A DNA stretch of 19,856 nt from Spirochaetia bacterium (GTDB lineage: Bacteria > Spirochaetota > Spirochaetia > Treponematales > Breznakiellaceae), in the NCBI GenBank assembly GCA_025997655.1, contig BNUW01000033.1:1-19856 (forward strand), given 5' to 3'. The notes under the pieces are model-generated. The model saw only the letters and a list, made by a program, of their open reading frames with translations, had not been told where the DNA came from and did no database searches. Of this stretch, positions 7,106 through 14,980 are shown one piece after another. The stretch's first letter is position 1; every line of letters starts with the position of its first letter. The translations under genes and the position numbers were made by a program.

Positions 7106-8557
7106 TTAGCGTTTTTCGATCCGGCACTGTTCCAATTCTTTAATCCGCCCTTCCTCCACCTTCACATGGAGGTTTTTTTCCTGGGTCGGTATCACCAGCC
7201 CCTTGGGCCCGTTCTTCGCACGCCGGAGGAATTTGACCGGCGTGTAGAAAAGGTCCGCCTCACCATTGTTACGGCCCTTGGAATAAAAAATGGCCAGATT
7301 CCCCGCGTCCAGAAGGATGTCCAGGGGCACGGACTTACCGGCCCGCTGTTTAATAAACACGTAGGAACCGGGGTAATCCCGGGCATGGAGCCAGAGATCG
7401 TTCCCCTTAACATGCCGCCGCAAAAGCTCGTCGTTTTCCGAGGCGTCCCGTCCCACGATGATGAGCCAATCCTTGCGCCGGAAGGAAAGCCCCGGACGTT
7501 TGCTGTCGGCCTTGGCCGGGGGCCTTTCGCCCCCGTTTTTGAGCAGCCGGTGGAGGGCCAGGGGGTTAGTCTCCTCCAGCAGTTTTGCCAGGGTAGTCTC
7601 CAGAGCTGCCTTTGCTGTTTCCCCGGCGGCAATCTCCTCCTGCACATCCGCAAGGCCATTTTTCGCCTTGCGATACTGTTCGTAGTAGACCTCTCCTTGG
7701 GCGGCGGGGCTTTTCCGGGGGTCCAGCGTTATCCGTACCCGTTCCCCGTCGGCGTAGAAATTATCCGCCTCCAGCCAGGAATCCCCTACTTTAATAGAAG
7801 AAAGATTTGCCATAATGATGTCCCCGTACTCTTTCAACCGTTCCGCCGCACCAAAATCCCCCACTTTCTCCCTAAGCCGCTCCAGGGAAGCCGTCAACCG
7901 GCCTATCCGCCCCTCATAACTCCGCCGGGCCTGTTCACGGAGCGCTTCCAGGGATAAGGCTCCCCCGTGCTCCGCATAATAGACGTCAATTTTTGCGTTA
8001 AAGGAACGGGCAGAATCAATTTCCGGGGGAAATTCCCGGATTGCATACTCCCGGACCGGACGTTCCGGGACCACAAGCCGAGGTTCCCCGCTCAGGGCCG
8101 TTTCCGGCGCATAATGTCCCCCGGTCACCTCCCCCCGCTTGGGAAGCCGCCGCATGGCGTCCAGTATCAGCCCGTTTTCATCGGTGACCACCACATTGGC
8201 GGCGTTGGACCAAAGCCGGGCGTAAAGCCGGAAGTGGTTCTTCCCTTGGCGGATCAAGAGCCGGACAATCCGGTTATCACCCAGTTGTTCCGCCTCTTCA
8301 ATCCAGCCGTTCACCAGCCGTGACTTGCAAAATTCCGCAAACCGCAGGGGCCTTTCACTTTTGGGAACCCCCCGGAAGGTTTCATGGATACGGCAGGCGC
8401 CGGGGCTCAGAGCAATGAGGATATTCTTGGCCGCCCCCTTTCCGTAGAGCTGCAGGCTCAGCACGTCATAGGCAGGCTGCACCAGCTTTTGTATCTGGCA
8501 GCCGGGCAAATCCAGTTCGGTGAGGATGAGATTGATTTCCTTCCAGTTCAGGGACAT
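7106..8557 (-). CDS. NFACT family protein (RqcH / FbpA-like), short divergent form
   Basis: 483 residues with the NFACT layout: an N-terminal domain starting MSLNWKEINLILTEL, a charged coiled-coil middle (about 200-330) and an NFACT-R (DUF814) domain at about 361-470 with DLWLHARDYPGSYV and IFYSKGR. Known members (RqcH, Rqc2) bind obstructed 50S subunits and recruit tRNA-Ala for C-terminal tailing. Here the usual GLDR motif reads GDNR (93-96) and the usual ELmGR segment reads RLWSN (114-118). The protein is also shorter than the usual 550-570 residues. The RQC role is therefore uncertain. The ATG at 8557 fits the family N-terminus but has no Shine-Dalgarno sequence; a TATAGT sits just before it. 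It forms its own unit after a terminator. Confidence 0.85.
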   Translation of the reverse strand: MSLNWKEINLILTELDLPGCQIQKLVQPAYDVLSLQLYGKGAAKNILIALSPGACRIHETFRGVPKSERPLRFAEFCKSRLVNGWIEEAEQLGDNRIVRLLIRQGKNHFRLYARLWSNAANVVVTDENGLILDAMRRLPKRGEVTGGHYAPETALSGEPRLVVPERPVREYAIREFPPEIDSARSFNAKIDVYYAEHGGALSLEALREQARRSYEGRIGRLTASLERLREKVGDFGAAERLKEYGDIIMANLSSIKVGDSWLEADNFYADGERVRITLDPRKSPAAQGEVYYEQYRKAKNGLADVQEEIAAGETAKAALETTLAKLLEETNPLALHRLLKNGGERPPAKADSKRPGLSFRRKDWLIIVGRDASENDELLRRHVKGNDLWLHARDYPGSYVFIKQRAGKSVPLDILLDAGNLAIFYSKGRNNGEADLFYTPVKFLRRAKNGPKGLVIPTQEKNLHVKVEEGRIKELEQCRIEKR

Positions 8558-8563
8558 GGGGTA

Positions 8564-8569
8564 ACTATA
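8564..8569 (-). promoter_or_regulatory. Possible -10 element for a leaderless NFACT transcript
   Basis: TATAGT on the minus strand lies six bases before the ATG at 8557, the spacing expected if transcription starts at or beside the start codon. No convincing -35 hexamer is seen 16-18 bases further upstream, so this is a weak call supported mainly by the missing ribosome-binding site. Confidence 0.35.
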
Positions 8570-8596
8570 TCGTCCGGGGGTCGGATGTACTATAGG

Positions 8597-8650
8597 AAAA
8601 AAACGGAAATACGTGTGTCGATACCTGCGCAGCCACGTTCCTCATTTCCG
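8597..8650 (-). terminator. Intrinsic terminator of the lipoprotein operon
   Basis: On the minus strand CGGAAAT (8644-8650) and ACGTG (8634-8638) pair with CACGT (8611-8615) and ATTTCCG (8604-8610), with a five-base bulge on one side, and seven T residues follow (8597-8603). It begins six bases after the stop of the last lipoprotein gene. Confidence 0.7.
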
Positions 8651-8656
8651 ATTCTC

Positions 8657-10513
8657 CTATTTTCTTGATACATTATTTTTTGCGTTCCTATCCCAAATGG
8701 TAAGATATACCACTCCCGCATCGGTTATTTCCCGAACCCGTATCCCGGAGCCTTTGTAAATCCGGGTGGATTTACCAATTTTTGTATTCGCATTCTTATA
8801 TGCCATTGCATTATGCAGCGTAAACAGGTCGGTAAACCGCGAGGCAAGGAGCCATCCGAGCCCGCCGAAAGCAATCGGTAAACCAACAGGAAGAAAAACT
8901 ACCGCAACGCCGGTTCCTCCAACAACGAGGGCGCCGGAAGTTACTATGGTAGTGATTGGCAATTTTTTCCGGTAATGTCCCTTTGTCCCCGCATACTCAT
9001 TAAAAGCGTTGCACCAGACATAGGCGTCATTGAGGCTTATACCGGCGGCCGGAACATCTTCAGCAAGATTAATGCCTAAAAGCTTTTCCCCGTTTTCAGG
9101 TTCTTCTCTGCCACTGAATTTATACCCCTGCTGCTCCGCCCAGTTTTTCACCGTTACCCAGGATCGGTACGTAATAATATCACGGCCTGGCGCTATGGGA
9201 GGTAAATTTCTGATATACTCCCGGTAAGATGCGGCCGTATAAATCGTGATATACCCGTTTTCCGCAGCGGTTTCCCCTTCAATACCATCAATACTGATAA
9301 TTCTGGTGGTTAAGGTTCCTTCAATATCATCGGCATTCACTCCGGGGAACACCATTTCCGTCTGTCCCGTCAGGGTAATCTGCCGGCGGCCCAGGGTTTT
9401 TCCCTGCTCATTGAACAACCCCACCTCAAGGGCAGCCTGTTTCGGAAAGTCCGCAATCTTGGGAACAGATAATTTCCAATCCCCGTTTCTGCCCGTAGCC
9501 TCCAGCCCCGCTGCCAAGTCCTCCGCCCCCTTTATAACAGCCGATGAAAAGATCCCGATAGTAATGGCCAGATCGGCGGTTCCCTTATCAATATCAATTC
9601 CCTTCCGGGTGATGGTTGGATCATAGACGATATCGAAGGGCCGGTGGGTCCGGTAAAAATCGGTACTTTCTTTGATAAGGGCTATCCATGCCTCCCGGCG
9701 GGCTATGTCGCTTCGCAGGGCCGCCCCTAAATCACCGTTGGTTATTTCCGCAGACAGGGCGTTGAACTTTTCCATTGCTTCCGATGAACCGGGATTATAG
9801 GATCGGGCGACATTGTAATAGGTCATGGCTTCGAACCGGGTACCGCTCCGTTCCGCAACATCTCCCCTGGCCAGGGCGGTTTCCGTGTTGATCAAGGCGG
9901 ACGGGGGATTGTAAAGCGCCGTTTTTCCCGCAGCGCTTAGGGTTACCTTCATTTGGGAAAGCAGATCCTCTGTGGCCCTCTGCAGTACGATCTGATCCAG
10001 ATCCGCGGGCCTGCAGGGAGGAGCGGTATAGGAAAAGGGGGTTTCCCCGGTTTCTATATGAATAACCGAAAGGGTAAGATAGTATTCGGAGGTTCCGGCC
10101 TTGCTTATGTTTCCGGTAAGAAGATACTCGGCATTGGTCATTTTTTGCAGTTGATTCCGGTTCTCCGGGGAGTAGTAACCCGTATCTCCCAAGTCCAGTT
10201 CTGCTTTAATCGTATCCATCTGTTGCTTATCAATTACCGTCATGGCCGACCAACGGTTAAAATACTGCACCAACAGGCGCTGTACGGCGTTTGCCTTCCA
10301 TAGTTCCTGAGCGGGCATAGCGGTGGTAACCGGCAGGTCAATGGCGATACGGATGCCCTTTCCGGCATTGCCTTCGTAATAGGGGCCTGAAACCTGCTGA
10401 ACCGTTTCTGCAGTTTGAATCGTTTCAGAAGAAGCGCAGCCGGCAAAAATCGCCAGCGCGGCTATCCACGGCAGGATCGGGAAACGTAAATTTTTATGCA
10501 TTGTTCTTTTCAT
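8657..10513 (-). CDS. Large lipoprotein: CsgG-like N-terminus with FGE/SUMF1-like C-terminal segment
   Basis: 618 residues with a signal peptide and FAGC lipobox (Cys26). Residues about 45-200 look like a CsgG/LpoB-type lipoprotein domain: VIDKQQMDTIKAEL, then LGDTGYYSPENRNQL and NAEYLLTGNISKAG. A short TPR-like stretch follows (about 215-255). Near 445-510 comes SWVTVKNWAEQQGYKF and AGISLNDAYVWCNAFNEYAG, which recalls a fragment of the formylglycine-generating/SUMF1 fold, but no catalytic cysteine pair is evident. A hydrophobic stretch (about 525-560) could enter a membrane. It overlaps the preceding paralogue by ATGA and ends at a terminator. A start four codons later (10501) is possible. 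Its role is unknown, probably envelope assembly or sensing. Confidence 0.85.
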   Translation of the reverse strand: MKRTMHKNLRFPILPWIAALAIFAGCASSETIQTAETVQQVSGPYYEGNAGKGIRIAIDLPVTTAMPAQELWKANAVQRLLVQYFNRWSAMTVIDKQQMDTIKAELDLGDTGYYSPENRNQLQKMTNAEYLLTGNISKAGTSEYYLTLSVIHIETGETPFSYTAPPCRPADLDQIVLQRATEDLLSQMKVTLSAAGKTALYNPPSALINTETALARGDVAERSGTRFEAMTYYNVARSYNPGSSEAMEKFNALSAEITNGDLGAALRSDIARREAWIALIKESTDFYRTHRPFDIVYDPTITRKGIDIDKGTADLAITIGIFSSAVIKGAEDLAAGLEATGRNGDWKLSVPKIADFPKQAALEVGLFNEQGKTLGRRQITLTGQTEMVFPGVNADDIEGTLTTRIISIDGIEGETAAENGYITIYTAASYREYIRNLPPIAPGRDIITYRSWVTVKNWAEQQGYKFSGREEPENGEKLLGINLAEDVPAAGISLNDAYVWCNAFNEYAGTKGHYRKKLPITTIVTSGALVVGGTGVAVVFLPVGLPIAFGGLGWLLASRFTDLFTLHNAMAYKNANTKIGKSTRIYKGSGIRVREITDAGVVYLTIWDRNAKNNVSRK

Positions 10514-12567
10514 GGTTTGTTCCTAGACGGAGTCCATTCGATGCCGATAGGGGTATTCAGGATATTTCCAAGCGTTTGCAGTCCGGGATAGTCAATAAAG
10601 CTGTATCCCCCTTTTTTTACCCCGGCTTCCCTTATGTTCCTTAATTCCGCTCTATTTACCGTGTAATCTTTAAGTTCCGGATAAGGAGCTCTCCACCATA
10701 TAACCGCAACAGGAAATAATACAATGGTAAATAGCATGGACATCGTCACCACATTTTCTATCTTATCAGCGGCCGCAGTCTGGACTCCCCAATAATGTTT
10801 TATCCCTAAATACCGGTTAAACGCATTAAGCCAGAGGATCGCTTCCATCACGCTTATGCCGGTGACCGGCGCATCCATAGCCAAATTAGCGCCTAAAACC
10901 GGTTTTCCGTTTTCAAGCGCCTGCGTCCCGCCAAATTTATACCCATGCTGTTCCGCCCAGTTTTTCACCGTTACCCACGAAAGATAGGAAATGAAAGGCT
11001 GTGCCGGGCGCGTCGGGGGCAAACTGCGTATGTAGGTGTCAAACTGCGGGGGGGGCCAGACATTCATATACTCATAATCCGTAATCGTTTCCGGGTCGAT
11101 ACCGTCTATACTCATGATCTTGATTCGTAAATCCCCCGTCATGTCATCGGCCTTAACTCCGGTAAAAACAAACTCCCTCTGAACCGACTCTATGCGGTCA
11201 CTGCTGCCCAAGGCATTTTTCTCACGGCCGATAATACTCCCTTCCCCATTGAGTAACGCAACATCCACACTATAAGAACGGATAAAAGAGGACAAGTCGC
11301 CGTTGAATTTCCAAGGCTGGACACCACTACTGCTGTTTCCCATAGCCTCCGCTATTTCCTTTTCCCGGGTTTTTTCTATCTCTTCTATTTGGCTAAGTAT
11401 ATCCAATATCATTTTGAAACTGGCGGCGGGAAATATGCCCATAGTAAAGGCTATATCTGCGGTACGGCGTTCAAAATTTACATTCCGTTCTTCAAGGGAG
11501 GGGTCATACACGATATAATAAGGCGGATGTTCCCGGTAATAGGCAATGGCCGCATCAATAGTACCCTGCCAGGTTTCCCGGCGATCCGCATCAAAGGCCA
11601 GCCATGCGGCGCGCCGGTCAGCTTCCAACTGCCGCCGGGCCGATGCCCGCCGGGTTTCCGCCTCCTGCTGCCGGGATTCAGCTTCCCGCCGTGCCCGTTC
11701 CCGGGCAATCTCGCTGCGGATATCGTTACCCAGATCCCCGCTGTTCGTATCTATTGATTGCAGCACGGCGGTATGATCCGACTGCATCCGGGCAATCTGT
11801 TCCGACAGGACGCGTACCCGTTCTGTTGCTTCCGATGAACCGGGATCAAAATACCGGGCATCCTCAAAGTAGAGCGCCGCTTGCGCAGTATCGCCGCTCT
11901 TTGCCGCCGCGCTGCCCTTTGCCAGGGCGGACTCGGCGGCGATAGCGTTGAACTGGGCGGTAAACAAGGCGTCCCTCCCCTTAGGAGTCAGGGTAACTCC
12001 CAGTTGGGCAAGCAGTTCCGCTGCGGCGGTCTGTACGGCAGTGTTCCTTAATTGCGCCTTGGTACAGGAGGGAAGGATGTAGGCGGCTTTAACATCATTG
12101 GATTCTATCCGGATAATAGTCAGAGACAGGGCATAGCCGCCATCATCATTTTTCGTGATGTTCCCGGTCAAGAGGTATTCGGCGTTGGTCAATCTTCCAA
12201 GCTCGTTTCTATCCTCTTCGGAATAGTACCCGGTATCGCCAAGCGCCAATTCCTTTTTAACCCGCTCAAGATTCTGCCGGTCTATCACGGTTATGGCGGA
12301 AAACCGGATAAAATGGCTCGTCAAAAGGCCCTGAACATGGCTTGCCAACCAGACATCTTTTTCATCTATACGGGTTGTAGTGGGCAGATCAAGAGCAATA
12401 CGGAGACCCTTGCCGCCGTCTCCCTCATAATAATCCCCGGCGGCAGCATCAAACGCCGTGGTTAAAGGTGTATTAGCCGAGGCGCATCCCGGGAAGACAA
12501 GGACAAAGACAAGTACCGGTATAGCGGGAAGTTTTTTAAGACAAGTTCTGACAGTAATACTGTTCAT
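10510..12567 (-). CDS. Large lipoprotein paralogue: CsgG-like plus coiled coil plus FGE-like segment
   Basis: 685 residues, a diverged paralogue of the gene just downstream. The signal peptide ends in FPGC (Cys28). The CsgG-like domain shows VIDRQNLERVKKELALGDTG and NAEYLLTGNITKN. TPR-like helices follow (AAKSGDTAQAALYFEDARYF). It then carries an extra Arg/Glu-rich coiled coil (about residues 255-315, with runs such as RERARREAESRQQEAETRR) that its partner lacks. The FGE-like segment reads SWVTVKNWAEQHGYKFGG and APVTGISVMEAILWLNAF, with the usual aromatic and Cys positions changed. One hydrophobic helix lies near the C-terminus. It overlaps both neighbours by four bases, so all three are translationally coupled. 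The function is not known. Confidence 0.85.
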   Translation of the reverse strand: MNSITVRTCLKKLPAIPVLVFVLVFPGCASANTPLTTAFDAAAGDYYEGDGGKGLRIALDLPTTTRIDEKDVWLASHVQGLLTSHFIRFSAITVIDRQNLERVKKELALGDTGYYSEEDRNELGRLTNAEYLLTGNITKNDDGGYALSLTIIRIESNDVKAAYILPSCTKAQLRNTAVQTAAAELLAQLGVTLTPKGRDALFTAQFNAIAAESALAKGSAAAKSGDTAQAALYFEDARYFDPGSSEATERVRVLSEQIARMQSDHTAVLQSIDTNSGDLGNDIRSEIARERARREAESRQQEAETRRASARRQLEADRRAAWLAFDADRRETWQGTIDAAIAYYREHPPYYIVYDPSLEERNVNFERRTADIAFTMGIFPAASFKMILDILSQIEEIEKTREKEIAEAMGNSSSGVQPWKFNGDLSSFIRSYSVDVALLNGEGSIIGREKNALGSSDRIESVQREFVFTGVKADDMTGDLRIKIMSIDGIDPETITDYEYMNVWPPPQFDTYIRSLPPTRPAQPFISYLSWVTVKNWAEQHGYKFGGTQALENGKPVLGANLAMDAPVTGISVMEAILWLNAFNRYLGIKHYWGVQTAAADKIENVVTMSMLFTIVLFPVAVIWWRAPYPELKDYTVNRAELRNIREAGVKKGGYSFIDYPGLQTLGNILNTPIGIEWTPSRNKP

Positions 12568-13595
12568 TTGACAACTCCCTGACTGAATTCTGTATAGAAC
12601 GAATTTTGTATTTCTTTTACCGCCGCATCATACGCCCGCCTGCGGGCCAATTCAGGATTCTGCTTACCCGCGCTGACCCGTGCAATCCGGGGAGTATAGG
12701 TAAAGAGCACCCCGGTTTTACCCCGCACCGTTACGGTAAGGGTGGGATCGTAGAAATACCCCGCTTCCAGTTCGGACATATTTTCGGTGATCACCACCTC
12801 AAAGATCGAGGCCGATGCGTTCCGGCTTTGCTGCACCGGGAAACCATGGGAACTCAAAATTCCCGAAAGGGCGGCATACACATTGTTATAGGGATCACTG
12901 TTGCATTGGATAAAGACAGCCGCTTTTTCCGTTACCCTGTCAAGCAGGAGGGGTAATTCTGCGGCGGAAGCCCGGATCGTCCTATAGACACCGGCCTTTA
13001 CAGGATTGATAATCTCCCCAAATTCCAGCATGGGCTCCAATTCCCTAAAAACAGTGAGGGCGCCGGAATACATAAAAAATTGCCGCAGGGGTTCCCCGGT
13101 TCCGGAAGCATCCGCCGCCGCCTGAAACAGGTTTTGGAAGGTATCCGCTTTCTGGCGCACCTGGGGCTCATAAATCGACCAGGCTTCATCCCGGTCAATA
13201 TAGGCTACCGTCTCCCACTGCCCTTCCGCCTTGTTATACCAGGAGTCGGGGGCATAGCGCACCGCAAACAGGCCGGTCTGGGATCTGATGAAGGTCTCCT
13301 CGTTAGTTTGTTGGGATACGGTGTCTTCATCGCCGCGCCGGGTTAAAGAAAACCGGGAGGATTGTGAGGTTTCTACCTGCGAAGTAATCCATCGTGAAAT
13401 CTCGGCAATCCCGTTATTTTGAGCGCTTATCAGATCTGATCCCCGCCCCCGCCGGGCGATATATTTTTCATTGGGATACACCAATACCACGCCGTTCTTT
13501 GTTTTTGCCCATTCCGGTACTGCGGTGACTGCGCCGCTCGACGCGCAAGAGGCAAGCGCTAAAGCCGATAGCAAAAGGGCGCTTATTTTATGCAT
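12564..13595 (-). CDS. LPP20-like lipoprotein
   Basis: 343 residues. MHKISALLLSALALASC gives a short signal peptide with a good lipobox (LASC, Cys17). The next region resembles LPP20-type lipoproteins: VPEWAKTKNGVVLVYPNEKY, a Gly-rich turn, then an Ala/Asn-rich helix beginning AQNNGIAEISRWITSQVE. The C-terminal half (about 215-335) has a repeated alpha/beta feel with VFIQCNSDPYNNVYAALSG and TLTVTVRGKTGVLFTY. GTAAGGATGGATGT precedes the ATG. It starts just after the hairpin terminator of the upstream gene, so its level depends on read-through or an unseen promoter. It overlaps the next gene by ATGA. LPP20, CsgG-like and related lipoproteins are often adjacent in bacteria, which supports a shared envelope complex. 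Confidence 0.82.
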   Translation of the reverse strand: MHKISALLLSALALASCASSGAVTAVPEWAKTKNGVVLVYPNEKYIARRGRGSDLISAQNNGIAEISRWITSQVETSQSSRFSLTRRGDEDTVSQQTNEETFIRSQTGLFAVRYAPDSWYNKAEGQWETVAYIDRDEAWSIYEPQVRQKADTFQNLFQAAADASGTGEPLRQFFMYSGALTVFRELEPMLEFGEIINPVKAGVYRTIRASAAELPLLLDRVTEKAAVFIQCNSDPYNNVYAALSGILSSHGFPVQQSRNASASIFEVVITENMSELEAGYFYDPTLTVTVRGKTGVLFTYTPRIARVSAGKQNPELARRRAYDAAVKEIQNSFYTEFSQGVVK

Positions 13596-13620
13596 ACATC
13601 CATCCTTACGTCACGTATAC

Positions 13621-13656
13621 AAAAAGCCCTTGCAAAACCATGTATTTTGCAAGGGC
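13621..13656 (-). terminator. Intrinsic terminator inside the lipoprotein operon
   Basis: A perfect 12-bp stem, GCCCTTGCAAAA (13626-13637) with 13645-13656, has a seven-base loop and five T residues on the minus strand (13621-13625). It lies 20 bases after the stop of the first lipoprotein gene and 25 bases before the next ATG. That leaves no room for a new promoter, so it should act as a partial stop. Confidence 0.8.
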
Positions 13657-13676
13657 AGTCGGATAACAAAAACGGT

Positions 13677-14708
13677 TTAGTATAGTACGTTTGCACTGGT
13701 AGCCAACGCGCTTATCCAATCGAAATCAGCAGCGGTGGTACTTGCCGCAGCGGCAGTTGCGGCATCGCCGTATTTATACGCCGCAAAACGGGCATCTGCT
13801 TCCGCCTGGACCTGGGTCCTTGCAACATCAGCCGCTGCCTGATTCTGCGCCGTTTTTGAGTTGATTTTTGCTATTTCACGGGCCTGCGCATCCTTAGCGG
13901 CCTGTTCCTGGAGCCTTATTCTGAGATTAAATTCCTCATCGGACATTACTTCTTCCCGTTTGGACTTAGCATCAATCTCGCCAAAGGAATTTGCCATCTG
14001 CGTCTGTACACGTCGATCCGGTATTGCGCCGATTACATCGTTTACATATTTCCGTACCAAAGCCGACCACGTACTCATATCCATTTCGTACACGGTGTAC
14101 CAAAGATATTCCCGCCGTTTTGATCTGTTATCGACATCTTCAATTTCTACTTCCTGCCAAAAATCGGTAACGGTCCGGTTCCCGGTAATATTGATCTTGG
14201 TGGCGGTGGTTATATCTTCCACAATGTCCATCTGCCTCTGATCCAGGGATTGGGCTGCGGCGGTTACCACATATTGCTTAAGGGAGTTTGCCGTTTGGGC
14301 GGCAAAGAGCAGGCCCGCCTGTACCCGGGCCTCATTACGGTCGGGCCGTTGGGCCACGCTTAAACCTACCTTACTTGCCGTATTGGGGCCAAGGCCGAAT
14401 TCATTACGGATCACACTGGAGTTTCCTCTGGTAAGAGGCTTGAGCCAGTTGGGAACCGCGTCTTCCCCGACGCTCCGGTTGGACCAGTCCCGAATAGTCA
14501 TACGGGTAGGCTTGGTGTCCACATTGTTGGCGTTCTGCTCCTGCTGTATTTCCTTTGCACTGGGCGCCACCGGTACGGACTCGTTTTGCGCCACCGGGGC
14601 TTGCTGGCCTCCCTGAGTTGTTACACAGGACGGCAGGGCGAGTGCAATCCCGCACACTAATCCTGTCACTGTAAGATACATCAGCCTTGGCCTTTTGATG
14701 CTTTTCAT
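13677..14708 (-). CDS. LPP20-like lipoprotein, first gene of the lipoprotein operon
   Basis: 343 residues. The start at 14708 is fixed by GGAGG-N5-ATG; longer in-frame versions lack a signal peptide at their start. MKSIKRPRLMYLTV leads into a hydrophobic stretch and LPSC (Cys28), so it is a predicted lipoprotein. A low-complexity Gln/Ala/Pro linker follows. The middle (about 130-255) is like LPP20/CsgG-associated lipoproteins, with LKQYVVTAAAQSLDQRQMD and DFWQEVEIEDV then YLWYTVYEMDMSTW. A charged helical region rich in Gln, Ala and Lys (about 255-330) may form a coiled coil. It has its own promoter and a terminator right after it, so it is probably the most abundant product of the operon. 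Exact function is unknown. Confidence 0.85.
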   Translation of the reverse strand: MKSIKRPRLMYLTVTGLVCGIALALPSCVTTQGGQQAPVAQNESVPVAPSAKEIQQEQNANNVDTKPTRMTIRDWSNRSVGEDAVPNWLKPLTRGNSSVIRNEFGLGPNTASKVGLSVAQRPDRNEARVQAGLLFAAQTANSLKQYVVTAAAQSLDQRQMDIVEDITTATKINITGNRTVTDFWQEVEIEDVDNRSKRREYLWYTVYEMDMSTWSALVRKYVNDVIGAIPDRRVQTQMANSFGEIDAKSKREEVMSDEEFNLRIRLQEQAAKDAQAREIAKINSKTAQNQAAADVARTQVQAEADARFAAYKYGDAATAAAASTTAADFDWISALATSANVLY

Positions 14709-14778
14709 AAAAACCTCCATAATTTCTTCGATACCAGGATTTTCCTGGTACGCACACACGACTATTACGTATTTATGA

Positions 14779-14806
14779 AGAATACCACTGATTCTCAAAA
14801 AGTCAA
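14779..14806 (-). promoter_or_regulatory. Promoter of the lipoprotein operon
   Basis: On the minus strand TTGACT (14801-14806) and TATTCT (14779-14784) are 16 bases apart, and TGG before the -10 gives an extended -10 (TGn). The predicted start near 14772 leaves a leader of about 64 bases before the ATG at 14708. The region between this and 14880 is A/T-rich with no gene. Confidence 0.65.
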
Positions 14807-14879
14807 TATGAATTTCGTAAAATATTTTATTTTTTCAGGGTTTTCCCCTTTTCAGCAATTCTATTTTAGGTAATCACGT

Positions 14880-14929
14880 AAAACCTGTGCGTACTGCACA
14901 GGAATACTATGTAATACGCACAGGTTTTT
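14880..14929. terminator. Long hairpin between convergent-like transcripts, probable terminator
   Basis: AAAACCTGTGCGTA (14880-14893) pairs perfectly with 14915-14928 over 14 bp, with a 21-base loop. Four T residues follow on the minus strand side and five on the plus side. An alternative, CCTGTGC (14884-14890) with GCACAGG (14896-14902), is also possible and excludes the first. It lies about 50 bases after the end of the hypothetical gene at 14981, whose transcript it should end. Confidence 0.6.
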
Positions 14930-14980
14930 ACAGTGGCAGTTCAGGCCGTACCATCCAACGGCAGTACCGCCGTTTTGTTT

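Noticed and set aside
7102..7116. Possible terminator between the convergent DeoR and NFACT genes
   Set aside because: The stem is only four base pairs (ACGC-TTA-GCGT) before a T-run; too weak to call as a feature.
6396..7127. 243-codon open frame on the minus strand
   Set aside because: Antisense to the DeoR-type regulator, whose domains are clear; the translated sequence has no fold-like pattern or ribosome-binding site.
7166..7957. 263-codon open frame on the plus strand
   Set aside because: Antisense shadow of the NFACT gene; Gly/Pro/Arg-rich translation typical of a GC-biased opposite frame.
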